Assembly: GCA_018062515.1 (NCBI GenBank)
Contig: JAGOSC010000059.1
Span: 1 to 14,350 of the forward strand
Direction: 5' to 3'
Source: Candidatus Omnitrophota bacterium
Lineage (GTDB): Bacteria; Omnitrophota; Gorgyraeia; Zapsychrales; Zapsychraceae
DNA: 14,350 nucleotides
Shown: positions 1 to 7,340 of the stretch, in pieces
Position numbering within the stretch: position 1 is the first letter of the stretch
Layout: each line of letters opens with the position of its first letter
Notes under the pieces: generated by a model
What the model saw: only the letters and a program-made list of their open reading frames with translations
Told to the model about the DNA's origin: nothing
Database searches by the model: none
Made by a program: the position numbers and the translations under genes

Positions 1-3000
1 ATGCAATTTTATTAGCTCAAAGAAGGTATAGGTATGGGACATCAAATTTTATGTTTATTGAGCTTGTCGAAAGTGATTCAACTGTAAAAGGGAAAAGGTT
101 AGGCCGGGAATTGGTCAAGTACTATGTTGAACAGTTTGGCGATACAAATAACATTGGTGTGACATTAATTGGGCGAGAGAGCTGGATAAAATTTTTTGAA
201 AGTTTGGGTTTCAAAAAACTAAAGGGTGAAGAGGAGAATGTTTATTTCCGAAAAAGAAGCGGGCCGAAAGATAATGCCGTTCTTTCGAAGACGAGCGAAA
301 CCGATCTTGATTCCGCCATGTTAGTCAAAAGTGCGGACAATATAGACGATGTTCAAATTGTCTTAGATGCGTGGTATCAAAACGAACGATTATTTAAAAG
401 GTTACAGACTAAAAAGTCTAGACGTTCCTTAGTTGAAAAGGGCGGCGGAATTATTTATATTGGTCCTAAAAATAATCCTTCAGCGGTGCTCGCCTATGAA
501 AGACAAGGCTCAAGCCATATTCATCTTTTAATAGGTGAAAGAGATTCAAAGTTTCAAGGAAAAAGATATGGCCAAGCCTTGGTCAAAGATATGGTGCAGC
601 GCTTTGGTAATAATAATAAATTGAGTGCGGATATATTACCTCTGGGAACGAACCCGAAGGTTTTAACTTACTGGAATGAGGTATTCTATAATGAAGGTTT
701 TAGAGAAATAGGGAAAACGGGTTATGTTGAAGGTTATGTTGAAAGAGAAATCGGCGGGCCGAAAGATAATGCCATTTTTTCAAGTCCACATGTAATTAAA
801 AAATCAGCTTCAATTAAAAGGGCAGATAATCCGAATGATGTCGAAGAGATTTTAAGGACTTGGTATAAAAATGCAGATCGGCTTTTAAAACCGGAAGAAT
901 CTATACGTTCCTTTGCTAAACAGCCTGGTAGAGCAGTTCTTTATGTTGGTGAAAAGGATAATCCTTCAGCAATTCTTATGTTAGAAAAACGGCCTGGGAA
1001 GGAAGCAGAGTTTGTTTACATTCTTGGTGTAGAGACTGATTCAAAATTTAAAGAGGAAAGATTCGGCCGACAGTTGGTCGAATACCTTGTTCAACAGTAT
1101 GGTGATAATAATAACATCGGTGTACATTTAGAATATAAAGGGACAAAAGATGGAGCAAGCTCGGCTTGGGAAGAATTTTTTAAAGCGTTAGGATTTAAAA
1201 GTTTAGGGGGTGAGGAGTATTATTTTAGGAAAAAGGTGGGGCCAAAAGAGATTGCCAATCTTTCCGACGGGAAAAATGCTTCTGTCAAAATAGCGCAGAA
1301 TATTAACGATTTAGAGGAAGTTGTCGACGGTTGGTATAAAAAGCCTCGACGATTAAAACTAGTTATGGATAGGGTTTCTTCTATTATCAAGCATGGAGGC
1401 GGTGTTTTGTACATTGGTCCATCGACGAATCCTTCGGCTACTTTGTTTTATACCAGGAGTTCAAGTCATGAAACAAGCCGTATTCATATTGCGGCCGTGG
1501 AAGTCGATTCAGCGTCAAAAAATCAGGGATTAGGCCGTAAATTAATAAAAGATCTTATTGATCGTTTTGGCGAAGATAATGATATAGGTGGCTATCTCCA
1601 ATATGAAGGTGAAAATAAAAAAGCGCAGCAGGCATGGGAAACATTCTTTATGAAATTGGGATTTGACCGGGAATTAGACAATGAGCATAGCTATTATCTT
1701 CGGAAAAAAGACAATGGAGAAAATTATCAGGCTATGCTGACAGCGGCTAATAAAATCGATCAACCAGTTTCAGTTAAAATGGCAGATAACATCGACGATG
1801 TACAGGAAATTTTAACAGCTTGGGGGAAGCATCCGCACGAGTTACGCTTACCCAACAATATACCTGTTTTTGTTGAATCTCGTAAGGGAAAGGTTTTTTA
1901 TATAGGTGAAGAGGAAAATCCGGTAGCCATTCTTTTATTAGTGAAGAAAGGAGCTGATCTTATGCACATATCCGTGGTTGAAACGGATTCGAGCGTTAAA
2001 GGCGGCCGTTTTGGCCGGGATTTGGTTGACAGTGTTATTGAACAATTCGGTACTACTTATAGACTAAGCGCTAATCTATCAAATCAAGAATCATGGGTAA
2101 AATTTTTTGAAAGCCGAGATTTTGAAAAAGAAGATTTTGGTTCCAGATCCTTTATAAGAGAAATTGGAGGGGGAGATAATACAGGCCTAACATCTATACA
2201 ACTGGATACGCTGAATCAATTGGAACTAATAAGTAAAAATGGTTCTTCTGTGCGTAATGAATCGTTACAAGAATTTGGAGAAATACTGGAGGATGTTGAA
2301 TTTGAAAAGTTGATGACAGCGGCCGGCCAAATGGAAATTGAAAATTTATATTTATTTGAAGAAATCAAAAATGCATTTAGTAAAAACAAGATTTCTGATG
2401 CTGCTTATTCGACGAAATATTTTGATTCCCATAAAGGGCGTATGGTTTTGAAAATGATTGAATATTTATTAAGCCAAAAAGATGAATTTACTGATTTAAT
2501 TGATTTGCGGCCGGTAAGAAATGGATTATTAGCCGTGCCGTTTGTGGGTTATGACATGGGAATTAAAGAAAGTGTTAATCCTGATAATAAACCATTAGTA
2601 GGTGTATATGGAGGAGCCGGCGTTGATGTGTCTAACTTTCTGTTGTCAACCAACGCGGCGGTTGGTTATTTTGTCAGCTTAAATAACGCGTCAGATATAA
2701 GTAATAGTAACGGAACGGATGAGAAGAATTATAAAGTGAAGAAATATATCAATGGTTACTCAAAATCCTCCCAAGGCCATTTCGACTTATCCTACTTTGA
2801 CGCTTTATTGACAGAATTAAAGGCCATCGGTATAACCGGCGAAGAACTTGAAGAAATCGAAAAACAACGACAGAATTTCGGCAAGAACAAAGAAACGATC
2901 ATTGAATTTAATTGGGCGTATCAAGGACAAAAACCCAAGAAACGCAAGATTCATTTTATAAACGCGGACATGCTTGATCCGGAAACATACGTCGATGTCA

Positions 3001-3632
3001 TTCCAAAGGAATATGATTTTTATTATCAAAGGGCCGGGATAAATCTTCCCGAGAATTACGATCGTTTTTTGGGATTGATATACAATCGGCTGAATGAAAA
3101 TGGTTTTCTTGTCCTGGATAATTACGTTCAAGACATTGGCTCGAATGATAGAGTCAGATATATTGATCCACTTATCGTGGTAGAAAATTATGGAGAAGTT
3201 GAAAATATTTCCAATGAAACTATAAGATTCTGGTCTGAATATATTCCACAGCGTCCTTTTCGAGCCAGCAACAAATACGGATCCGATTTGGAAATATATA
3301 AGAAGATTTCCAAAATGGCTTTAACGAATTCGAACGGAAAAGCCACGCCCACCGGCGGTATTGATCTTACTCCAAACAACCTTAATTTGGAAATCAAGCG
3401 GGATACCAAAGGCGTGCCAATTCCTTTAACGCCGCAACAATTGGAAAATGTAAATATCGAAGGATTGTATCCGGTGATTATAAATATTACTCCGATCAAT
3501 AATATACCTTTATTATTGGGTATTGTTGACCAAGAAGAAAATACAACCGATGTCAGCGCGAAACAAAAGCTTGATCCCATAGAAAGAAGGGAACTCGATA
3601 CCCTGCCCGAGAAAATAAGCTTTTTGTATTGA
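1..3632 (+). CDS. Giant multidomain protein, 3' part: tandem GNAT-like modules, methyltransferase-like domain and GGID tail
   Basis: The reading frame is open to the left edge (first full codon at 3), so the real start lies outside the window. The first in-frame ATG, at 51, is internal: codons 3-50 read AILLAQRRYRYGTSNF, which aligns with the NPSAILM-type strand of the later modules. Five GNAT-like units follow (3-311, 312-806, 807-1277, 1278-1766, 1767-2189). Each full unit has an ADNxDDVxEIL-like helix, a GxxxYIG strand, NPSAxL, an ETDS strand, a GRxLV helix and FFxxLGF. Bases 2190-2600 encode a mainly helical linker. About 2601-3140 resembles a class I methyltransferase: GVYGGAGVDVSNFLL (motif I-like), INADMLD, YDFYYQRAGI and NENGFLVLDNY. 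The tail at 3354-3522 contains GGIDLTPNNLNL, IKRDTKGVPIPL and PVIINITPI. No membrane segment is evident. The domain folds are inferred from motifs; the biological role is unknown. Confidence 0.85.
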   Translation, partial: AILLAQRRYRYGTSNFMFIELVESDSTVKGKRLGRELVKYYVEQFGDTNNIGVTLIGRESWIKFFESLGFKKLKGEEENVYFRKRSGPKDNAVLSKTSETDLDSAMLVKSADNIDDVQIVLDAWYQNERLFKRLQTKKSRRSLVEKGGGIIYIGPKNNPSAVLAYERQGSSHIHLLIGERDSKFQGKRYGQALVKDMVQRFGNNNKLSADILPLGTNPKVLTYWNEVFYNEGFREIGKTGYVEGYVEREIGGPKDNAIFSSPHVIKKSASIKRADNPNDVEEILRTWYKNADRLLKPEESIRSFAKQPGRAVLYVGEKDNPSAILMLEKRPGKEAEFVYILGVETDSKFKEERFGRQLVEYLVQQYGDNNNIGVHLEYKGTKDGASSAWEEFFKALGFKSLGGEEYYFRKKVGPKEIANLSDGKNASVKIAQNINDLEEVVDGWYKKPRRLKLVMDRVSSIIKHGGGVLYIGPSTNPSATLFYTRSSSHETSRIHIAAVEVDSASKNQGLGRKLIKDLIDRFGEDNDIGGYLQYEGENKKAQQAWETFFMKLGFDRELDNEHSYYLRKKDNGENYQAMLTAANKIDQPVSVKMADNIDDVQEILTAWGKHPHELRLPNNIPVFVESRKGKVFYIGEEENPVAILLLVKKGADLMHISVVETDSSVKGGRFGRDLVDSVIEQFGTTYRLSANLSNQESWVKFFESRDFEKEDFGSRSFIREIGGGDNTGLTSIQLDTLNQLELISKNGSSVRNESLQEFGEILEDVEFEKLMTAAGQMEIENLYLFEEIKNAFSKNKISDAAYSTKYFDSHKGRMVLKMIEYLLSQKDEFTDLIDLRPVRNGLLAVPFVGYDMGIKESVNPDNKPLVGVYGGAGVDVSNFLLSTNAAVGYFVSLNNASDISNSNGTDEKNYKVKKYINGYSKSSQGHFDLSYFDALLTELKAIGITGEELEEIEKQRQNFGKNKETIIEFNWAYQGQKPKKRKIHFINADMLDPETYVDVIPKEYDFYYQRAGINLPENYDRFLGLIYNRLNENGFLVLDNYVQDIGSNDRVRYIDPLIVVENYGEVENISNETIRFWSEYIPQRPFRASNKYGSDLEIYKKISKMALTNSNGKATPTGGIDLTPNNLNLEIKRDTKGVPIPLTPQQLENVNIEGLYPVIINITPINNIPLLLGIVDQEENTTDVSAKQKLDPIERRELDTLPEKISFLY
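3..2189 (+). repeat. Five diverged tandem GNAT-like modules within the giant gene
   Basis: Coding repeats with unit boundaries near 312, 807, 1278 and 1767; the first unit is cut by the window edge. Full units measure 495, 471, 489 and 423 nt. Aligned landmarks are VKSADNIDDVQ / IKRADNPNDVE / VKIAQNINDLE / VKMADNIDDVQ, then NPSAVL / NPSAIL / NPSATL / NPVAIL, then FFESLGF / FYNEGF / FFKALGF / FFMKLGF / FFESRDF. Most similarity is at protein level, but short exact DNA matches remain. A 20-nt match at 259-278 and 754-773 encodes the inter-module linker GPKDNA. A 16-nt match at 187-202 and 2098-2113 encodes KFFES. This fits old duplications of one module followed by divergence. Confidence 0.8.
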
Positions 3633-3652
3633 TTTAAAGATTGAACAAAGTA

Positions 3653-3681
3653 TTGAATTGTCCAAAAGTCTATATTAGAAT
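3653..3681 (+). promoter_or_regulatory. Possible sigma70-type promoter for the moxR-bat cluster
   Basis: TTGAAT (3653-3658, 4/6 match to TTGACA) and TAGAAT (3676-3681, 5/6 match to TATAAT) are 17 bp apart in the 110-nt gap between the giant gene and moxR. The position, 60 nt before the moxR start, is sensible. The background is AT-rich, so chance matches are common and this remains a weak call. I see no convincing GC-rich terminator hairpin for the upstream gene in the same gap, so read-through is also possible. Confidence 0.3.
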
Positions 3682-3732
3682 TGTTAAATTATAACGGTGA
3701 TCATTTCTTTCTTAAATAAATGAAAAGAAATT

Positions 3733-3737
3733 GGAGG
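3733..3737 (+). promoter_or_regulatory. Strong ribosome binding site that fixes the moxR start
   Basis: GGAGG, continuing as GGAGGAAAG, lies 5 nt before the ATG at 3743. A TTG codon at 3731 is in frame, but its own last G is the first base of this Shine-Dalgarno site. Initiation at TTG would therefore have no ribosome site of its own, and ATG 3743 is the better start. Confidence 0.8.
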
Positions 3738-3742
3738 AAAGA

Positions 3743-4738
3743 ATGTCGAGCAGTGAAATTTCAGAAATAAACGATAAAGTTCAAAGAGAAAGTCAATTTA
3801 TCCACGCTATTTTTTTAGAAACGCAGAAAATTATGGTGGGCCAAAAATATTTATTGGAACGCCTGATGGTCGGGCTTTTAGCTAATGGTCATATCTTATT
3901 GGAAGGCGTACCAGGTTTGGCCAAAACAACGGCTGTAAAAACCTTAGCAGCGACGATCGATACAAAATTTCAGCGTCTACAATTCACTCCGGATATGCTC
4001 CCTGCGGATTTAACCGGTACATTAATCTATGATCAAAAAAGCGGTGATTTCAAAGTTAAAAAGGGGCCGATATTCGCCAATATTATTTTAGCGGATGAAA
4101 TTAACCGTGCACCGGCAAAAGTACAAAGTGCACTTTTGGAAGCGATGCAGGAAAGGCAAGTCACGATCGGTTCAGAAACATTTCTCCTCGACGATCCATT
4201 TCTCGTTTTAGCTACACAAAATCCGATTGAACAAGAAGGTACTTATCCATTGCCGGAAGCGCAAGTCGACCGCTTCATGCTCAAATTAAAAATCGATTAT
4301 CCCAGCAAAGCCGAAGAGCATCAAATTCTTAAAAGAATGTCCCGCACAAAGACAAGTTTTGAGATTATGTCAGTTATTGATAAACAACAGTTGTTACGCG
4401 CCCGCGAAGTCGTCGATGAGATTTACATGGACGAGAAAATTGAGCGTTATATCGTCGATCTGGTTGACGCAACCCGCAATCCTGAGCAGTATAAACTAAG
4501 TGATATTAAAGGGCTATTGCAATATGGGGCCTCCCCGCGGGCAACCATCAATTTGGCCATTGCTTCGAAGGCTTATGCTTTTTTACAGGGTCGAGGATAT
4601 GTGACGCCGCAGGACATCAAAACAATCGGTATGGATGTTTTACGTCACCGTATTATGATTAGTTATGAAGCTGAAGCCGAAGAAAAGACGTCGGAAGATA
4701 TTATTCAGCGTATTTTTGATGAAATTGAAGTTCCGTAG
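3743..4738 (+). CDS. moxR: MoxR-family AAA+ ATPase
   Basis: A 331-residue cytoplasmic ATPase, usual length for MoxR. Walker A is GVPGLAKT (residues 55-62) and Walker B is IILADEINR (about 114-122). Next come a sensor 1 region LATQNPIEQEGTYPLPEAQ, a DRF segment, and the C-terminal lid signature GASPRATINLAIASKAY. All nucleotide-binding residues look intact. MoxR proteins typically sit beside vWA-domain genes and are thought to act as chaperones that use ATP to remodel or activate vWA partners. Here it opens the Bat cluster, so the DUF58 protein, BatA and BatB are the likely partners. The start is ATG 3743, set by GGAGG at 3733-3737. The gap to the next gene is 108 nt, much longer than the other junctions in the cluster. 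Confidence 0.95.
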   Translation: MSSSEISEINDKVQRESQFIHAIFLETQKIMVGQKYLLERLMVGLLANGHILLEGVPGLAKTTAVKTLAATIDTKFQRLQFTPDMLPADLTGTLIYDQKSGDFKVKKGPIFANIILADEINRAPAKVQSALLEAMQERQVTIGSETFLLDDPFLVLATQNPIEQEGTYPLPEAQVDRFMLKLKIDYPSKAEEHQILKRMSRTKTSFEIMSVIDKQQLLRAREVVDEIYMDEKIERYIVDLVDATRNPEQYKLSDIKGLLQYGASPRATINLAIASKAYAFLQGRGYVTPQDIKTIGMDVLRHRIMISYEAEAEEKTSEDIIQRIFDEIEVP

Positions 4739-4768
4739 TTCAGCAAGGTGTGATCGCTAGCTCAAAGT

Positions 4769-4815
4769 GTCGAAAAGGGTATCTTTTTTTTCGGGATAAA
4801 CCCTTTCTACTCGAC
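4769..4815 (+). promoter_or_regulatory. Imperfect hairpin between moxR and the DUF58 gene
   Basis: GTCGA (4769-4773) pairs with TCGAC (4811-4815) and AAAGGGT (4774-4780) pairs with ACCCTTT (4800-4806), with CTAC bulged on the right arm. TATC (4780-4783) and GATA (4795-4798) can extend the stem inward if A4799-A4800 bulge. Eight T residues (4784-4791) sit in the loop rather than after the stem, so this is not a textbook intrinsic terminator. It could be an attenuating structure, an RNase processing site or a stabilising 5' hairpin for the downstream bat message. The pairing is read directly from the sequence; the role is inference. Confidence 0.45.
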
Positions 4816-4846
4816 GCTCCTCTATAAAAATTCAAAATTTAAATCT

Positions 4847-5767
4847 ATGATTTCAAAAGAACTATTAAGAAAAATAAAGCAGATAGAGATATCTACGTCC
4901 CGACTTGTAACGGACGTTTTTGCCGGACAATATCACAGTGTCTTTAAAGGACAAGGGATTGAGTTTGATGAGGTACGTGAATATCAGCCCGGCGACGATG
5001 TCCGCAGCATTGATTGGAACGTTACGGCCCGTACCGGAACGCCGCATATTAAAAAGTTTATTGAAGAACGTGAGTTAACCGTCATGATTCTCGTCGACGC
5101 GTCTGCCTCATCAAAATTTGCTTCTATCAATGAACTCAAAAGCCAGTTGGCTGCGGAAATATCGGCCTTGTTGGCCCTGTCGGCGATCAAAAATAATGAT
5201 AAGGTCGGGCTGATCATCTTTACCGACGAAATTGAATTGTTTATTCCGCCGAGAAAAGGAAAAGGACACGTGCTGCGCTTAATCCGCGAGGTTCTTTACT
5301 TCCAACCAAAAGGAAAATCAACGAATATTCAGCAGGCATTGGAATTTTTAAGTAAGGTAACGACGCGTAAAACCATTGCGTTTTTGATCTCTGATTATTT
5401 TGGGCACGGATTAGACAAATCGACGGAGGGATATGATCTTAATTTTAAGAAAACAATATCTATCGCCCATCAACGGCATGACTTGATTGCTGTTACATTA
5501 AACGACCCTCACGAACTTGATTTGCCGGATAGCGGAATTTTATCTTTAGAAGACGCGGAAACGCGCGAACTTATTTTCGTTGATTCGTCCAATACAAATA
5601 TTCGGAAAAGATATCGCGAAAATAATTTAAAGCGAATTGAGAAGCGCGAACAATTATTCAAATCATTAGGCATTGATTTTATGAACATTTCAACAAAATC
5701 ATCTTATGCTGATGAAGTTGTCCGCTTCTTTAAGAAACGGCTCAGGGAAAAAAGAAGGGCTGCATAA
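4847..5767 (+). CDS. DUF58 protein (vWA-like) of the Bat cluster
   Basis: A 306-residue soluble protein with no membrane segment. The N-terminal half holds the DUF58 hallmarks: YHSVFKGQGIEFDEVREYQ, PGDDVRSIDWNVTART, and a KKFIEERELTVMILVD strand leading into the MIDAS-type motif DASAS (residues 84-88). A vWA-like core follows, with KVGLIIFTDEIELFIPP, STNIQQALEFL and AFLISDYF. The ATG at 4847 is kept because family members begin with a very similar MIxKELLRKI sequence, although the 16 bases upstream (TTCAAAATTTAAATCT) contain no Shine-Dalgarno site. The stop overlaps the next ATG by one base (TAATG at 5765-5769), which suggests translational coupling. DUF58 proteins are usually encoded directly after moxR and are probably a MoxR partner; no molecular activity is established. 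Confidence 0.93.
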   Translation: MISKELLRKIKQIEISTSRLVTDVFAGQYHSVFKGQGIEFDEVREYQPGDDVRSIDWNVTARTGTPHIKKFIEERELTVMILVDASASSKFASINELKSQLAAEISALLALSAIKNNDKVGLIIFTDEIELFIPPRKGKGHVLRLIREVLYFQPKGKSTNIQQALEFLSKVTTRKTIAFLISDYFGHGLDKSTEGYDLNFKKTISIAHQRHDLIAVTLNDPHELDLPDSGILSLEDAETRELIFVDSSNTNIRKRYRENNLKRIEKREQLFKSLGIDFMNISTKSSYADEVVRFFKKRLREKRRAA

Positions 5768-6339
5768 TGTTGAAGGTCTTCAGTATAATAATCGGTTTTA
5801 TCATCCTTTTCGGATATTTATCCGTCGGAAACGCCCAAGAAGGGGATATTCGTGACGTTCGCGGGCCGATCACTTATCCGATGGATCCGTTGGTGTTTGG
5901 CTTACTCATATTGATCTTTGGGGCATTATTAATTTTTGCTGCGTGGATATTCTTGAAAAAACGCAAAATGAAACAGGTTATATTAGAAAATGAAGTTAAA
6001 GCGCCATGGCAATTAGCTTTAGAAAAACTTGATCAATTGATGAAGAAAAGTTATCTGGACCAAAACAATTTTGATCAATTTTATACAGAATTGTCTGATA
6101 TTTTAAGAAGTTATTTGGAGGATAGTTTTTCAATCCGCGCGCCGGAAATGACGACGGAAGAGTTTTTGATATCGGTAAAAGGCAATGAATTATTGTCGAA
6201 TGAACAAATTACTCTGCTGCAAAAATTTTTATCCTACGCTGACATGGTAAAGTTCGCGCGTTTTGTTCCGACGCGAACCGATGCCGAAGAAGGATACAAT
6301 CTAGCTAAAGAATTTATCCAAGGAACAAAGAAAGAATAA
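5767..6339 (+). CDS. DUF4381-like membrane protein of the Bat cluster
   Basis: A 190-residue protein with an N-terminal signal sequence (hydrophobic core to about residue 20, possible cleavage after GNA at 23), a short exported segment containing DIRDVRGPITYP, and a membrane helix at about 42-63 followed by KKRK, which puts the rest in the cytoplasm. The C-terminal part is helical (WQLALEKLDQLM, FYTELSDILRSYLEDSF, FARFVPT). The IRDVRGP segment and the position between the DUF58 gene and batA match DUF4381 family proteins, which occur in many Bat/MoxR clusters. Its first base overlaps the DUF58 stop and only 3 nt separate it from batA, so it is almost surely cotranscribed. The specific function is unknown; family assignment is from context and motifs. 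Confidence 0.82.
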   Translation: MLKVFSIIIGFIILFGYLSVGNAQEGDIRDVRGPITYPMDPLVFGLLILIFGALLIFAAWIFLKKRKMKQVILENEVKAPWQLALEKLDQLMKKSYLDQNNFDQFYTELSDILRSYLEDSFSIRAPEMTTEEFLISVKGNELLSNEQITLLQKFLSYADMVKFARFVPTRTDAEEGYNLAKEFIQGTKKE

Positions 6340-6342
6340 AAT

Positions 6343-7335
6343 ATGGGCTTTAAGACACCATGGTTTTTAATTTTGATTCCGATTGTATTAACGGGATTAA
6401 TTATGTTTACAAGGAAGCAGAAGTCAGCGACATTTCTTTTTCCTTCTAAATTTCTCCTCGATTCTACGGGATTTTCATGGAAAACAAAATTTCTTTTTTT
6501 CCCCGTCATCCTTCGATATTTGGTTATCGGTCTTTTTATTATCGCTTTAGCCGGGCCGCGATTTGTTTCTGAAGAGACGATACGAAAAATTGAAGGTATT
6601 GATATTGTATTGACGATCGATGCCTCAGGAAGTATGGCCGCGGAGGATTTTGTGGTCGATCGTAAACGCGTTAATCGCCTGGAAGTGGTTAAAAATGTTG
6701 TCGCCGAATTTATTAAACAAAGAAGCAGCGACCGAATCGGGCTCGTTGCCTTTGCGGCATTGGCTTATACGGTTACTCCTTTGACGACGGATTATGAATG
6801 GATCCTTAAAAATTTGGAACGGATCGAATTAGGTTTCATGAAAGATGGTACGGCGATCGGTTCAGCCATCATGACATCGATATCCCGGTTAAAAACAAGC
6901 AAGGCTAAAAGCAAAGTGGTGATTTTGTTAACCGACGGAGTTAATAACGGCACAGAAATATCTCCCGTCGATGCCGCCAAGGTTGCAAAGTCATTTGGAA
7001 TTAAAATTTATACGATTTGTTCGGGGACGGACGGTTATGTACCTTTTCCGATGCAGGCCTTTGGACAAATCATCTACCAAAATGTCCGGATAGATATTGA
7101 CGAAGAAACAATGAAACAGATTGCGACGATAACCGGCGGCCGTTATTTTCGCGCGACTGATTCCGCACAGTTAAAGGCGATCTATGCTGAGATTGATGCA
7201 TTGGAAAAAACGTCCGTCGAGGAAGCGGGCTATTTTGAGTATACGGAATTATATGATCTTTTCTTGTTAGCAGCATTAGGTCTTTTACTTTTGGAAGTTA
7301 TATTAAGTAACGGTGTTTTAATGAGGGTTCCCTAA
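6343..7335 (+). CDS. batA: BatA: membrane-anchored vWA protein
   Basis: A 330-residue protein with two N-terminal membrane helices (about 7-22 and 50-70, the second ending in the family-typical ALAGPRF), a vWA domain, and a C-terminal helix (about 306-324). The MIDAS metal site looks complete: DASGS at 93-97, a conserved threonine region near VTPLTTDY, and TDG at 197-199. It should bind a divalent metal and mediate protein-protein contacts. The topology expected for the family puts the vWA domain in the periplasm, held between membrane anchors. It shares architecture with the next gene, BatB, and the pair probably arose by an old duplication. No clear Shine-Dalgarno site precedes the ATG, but the start matches the first membrane helix and lies 3 nt after the upstream stop. 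Confidence 0.92.
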   Translation: MGFKTPWFLILIPIVLTGLIMFTRKQKSATFLFPSKFLLDSTGFSWKTKFLFFPVILRYLVIGLFIIALAGPRFVSEETIRKIEGIDIVLTIDASGSMAAEDFVVDRKRVNRLEVVKNVVAEFIKQRSSDRIGLVAFAALAYTVTPLTTDYEWILKNLERIELGFMKDGTAIGSAIMTSISRLKTSKAKSKVVILLTDGVNNGTEISPVDAAKVAKSFGIKIYTICSGTDGYVPFPMQAFGQIIYQNVRIDIDEETMKQIATITGGRYFRATDSAQLKAIYAEIDALEKTSVEEAGYFEYTELYDLFLLAALGLLLLEVILSNGVLMRVP

Positions 7336-7340
7336 GTCTT

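Noticed and set aside
51..53. ATG at 51 as the true start of the giant gene
   Set aside because: The frame is open upstream to the window edge, and the upstream codons match the module consensus (AILL before the ELVESDS strand), so this Met is internal.
3188..3580. Minus-strand open frame of 130 codons opposite the giant gene (and a similar one at 2817-3131)
   Set aside because: It lies fully inside the conserved tail coding region, has no recognisable domain and is best explained as antisense shadow.
3701..3730. AT-only hairpins before moxR (TCATTT/AAATGA, or TTTCTTT/AAAGAAA) as a terminator or SD-sequestering switch
   Set aside because: The stems are 6-7 bp of almost pure A-T pairs in AT-rich DNA and are expected by chance.
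3731..3742. TTG at 3731 as the moxR start
   Set aside because: It overlaps the strong GGAGG ribosome site that serves the ATG at 3743, and no other site precedes it.
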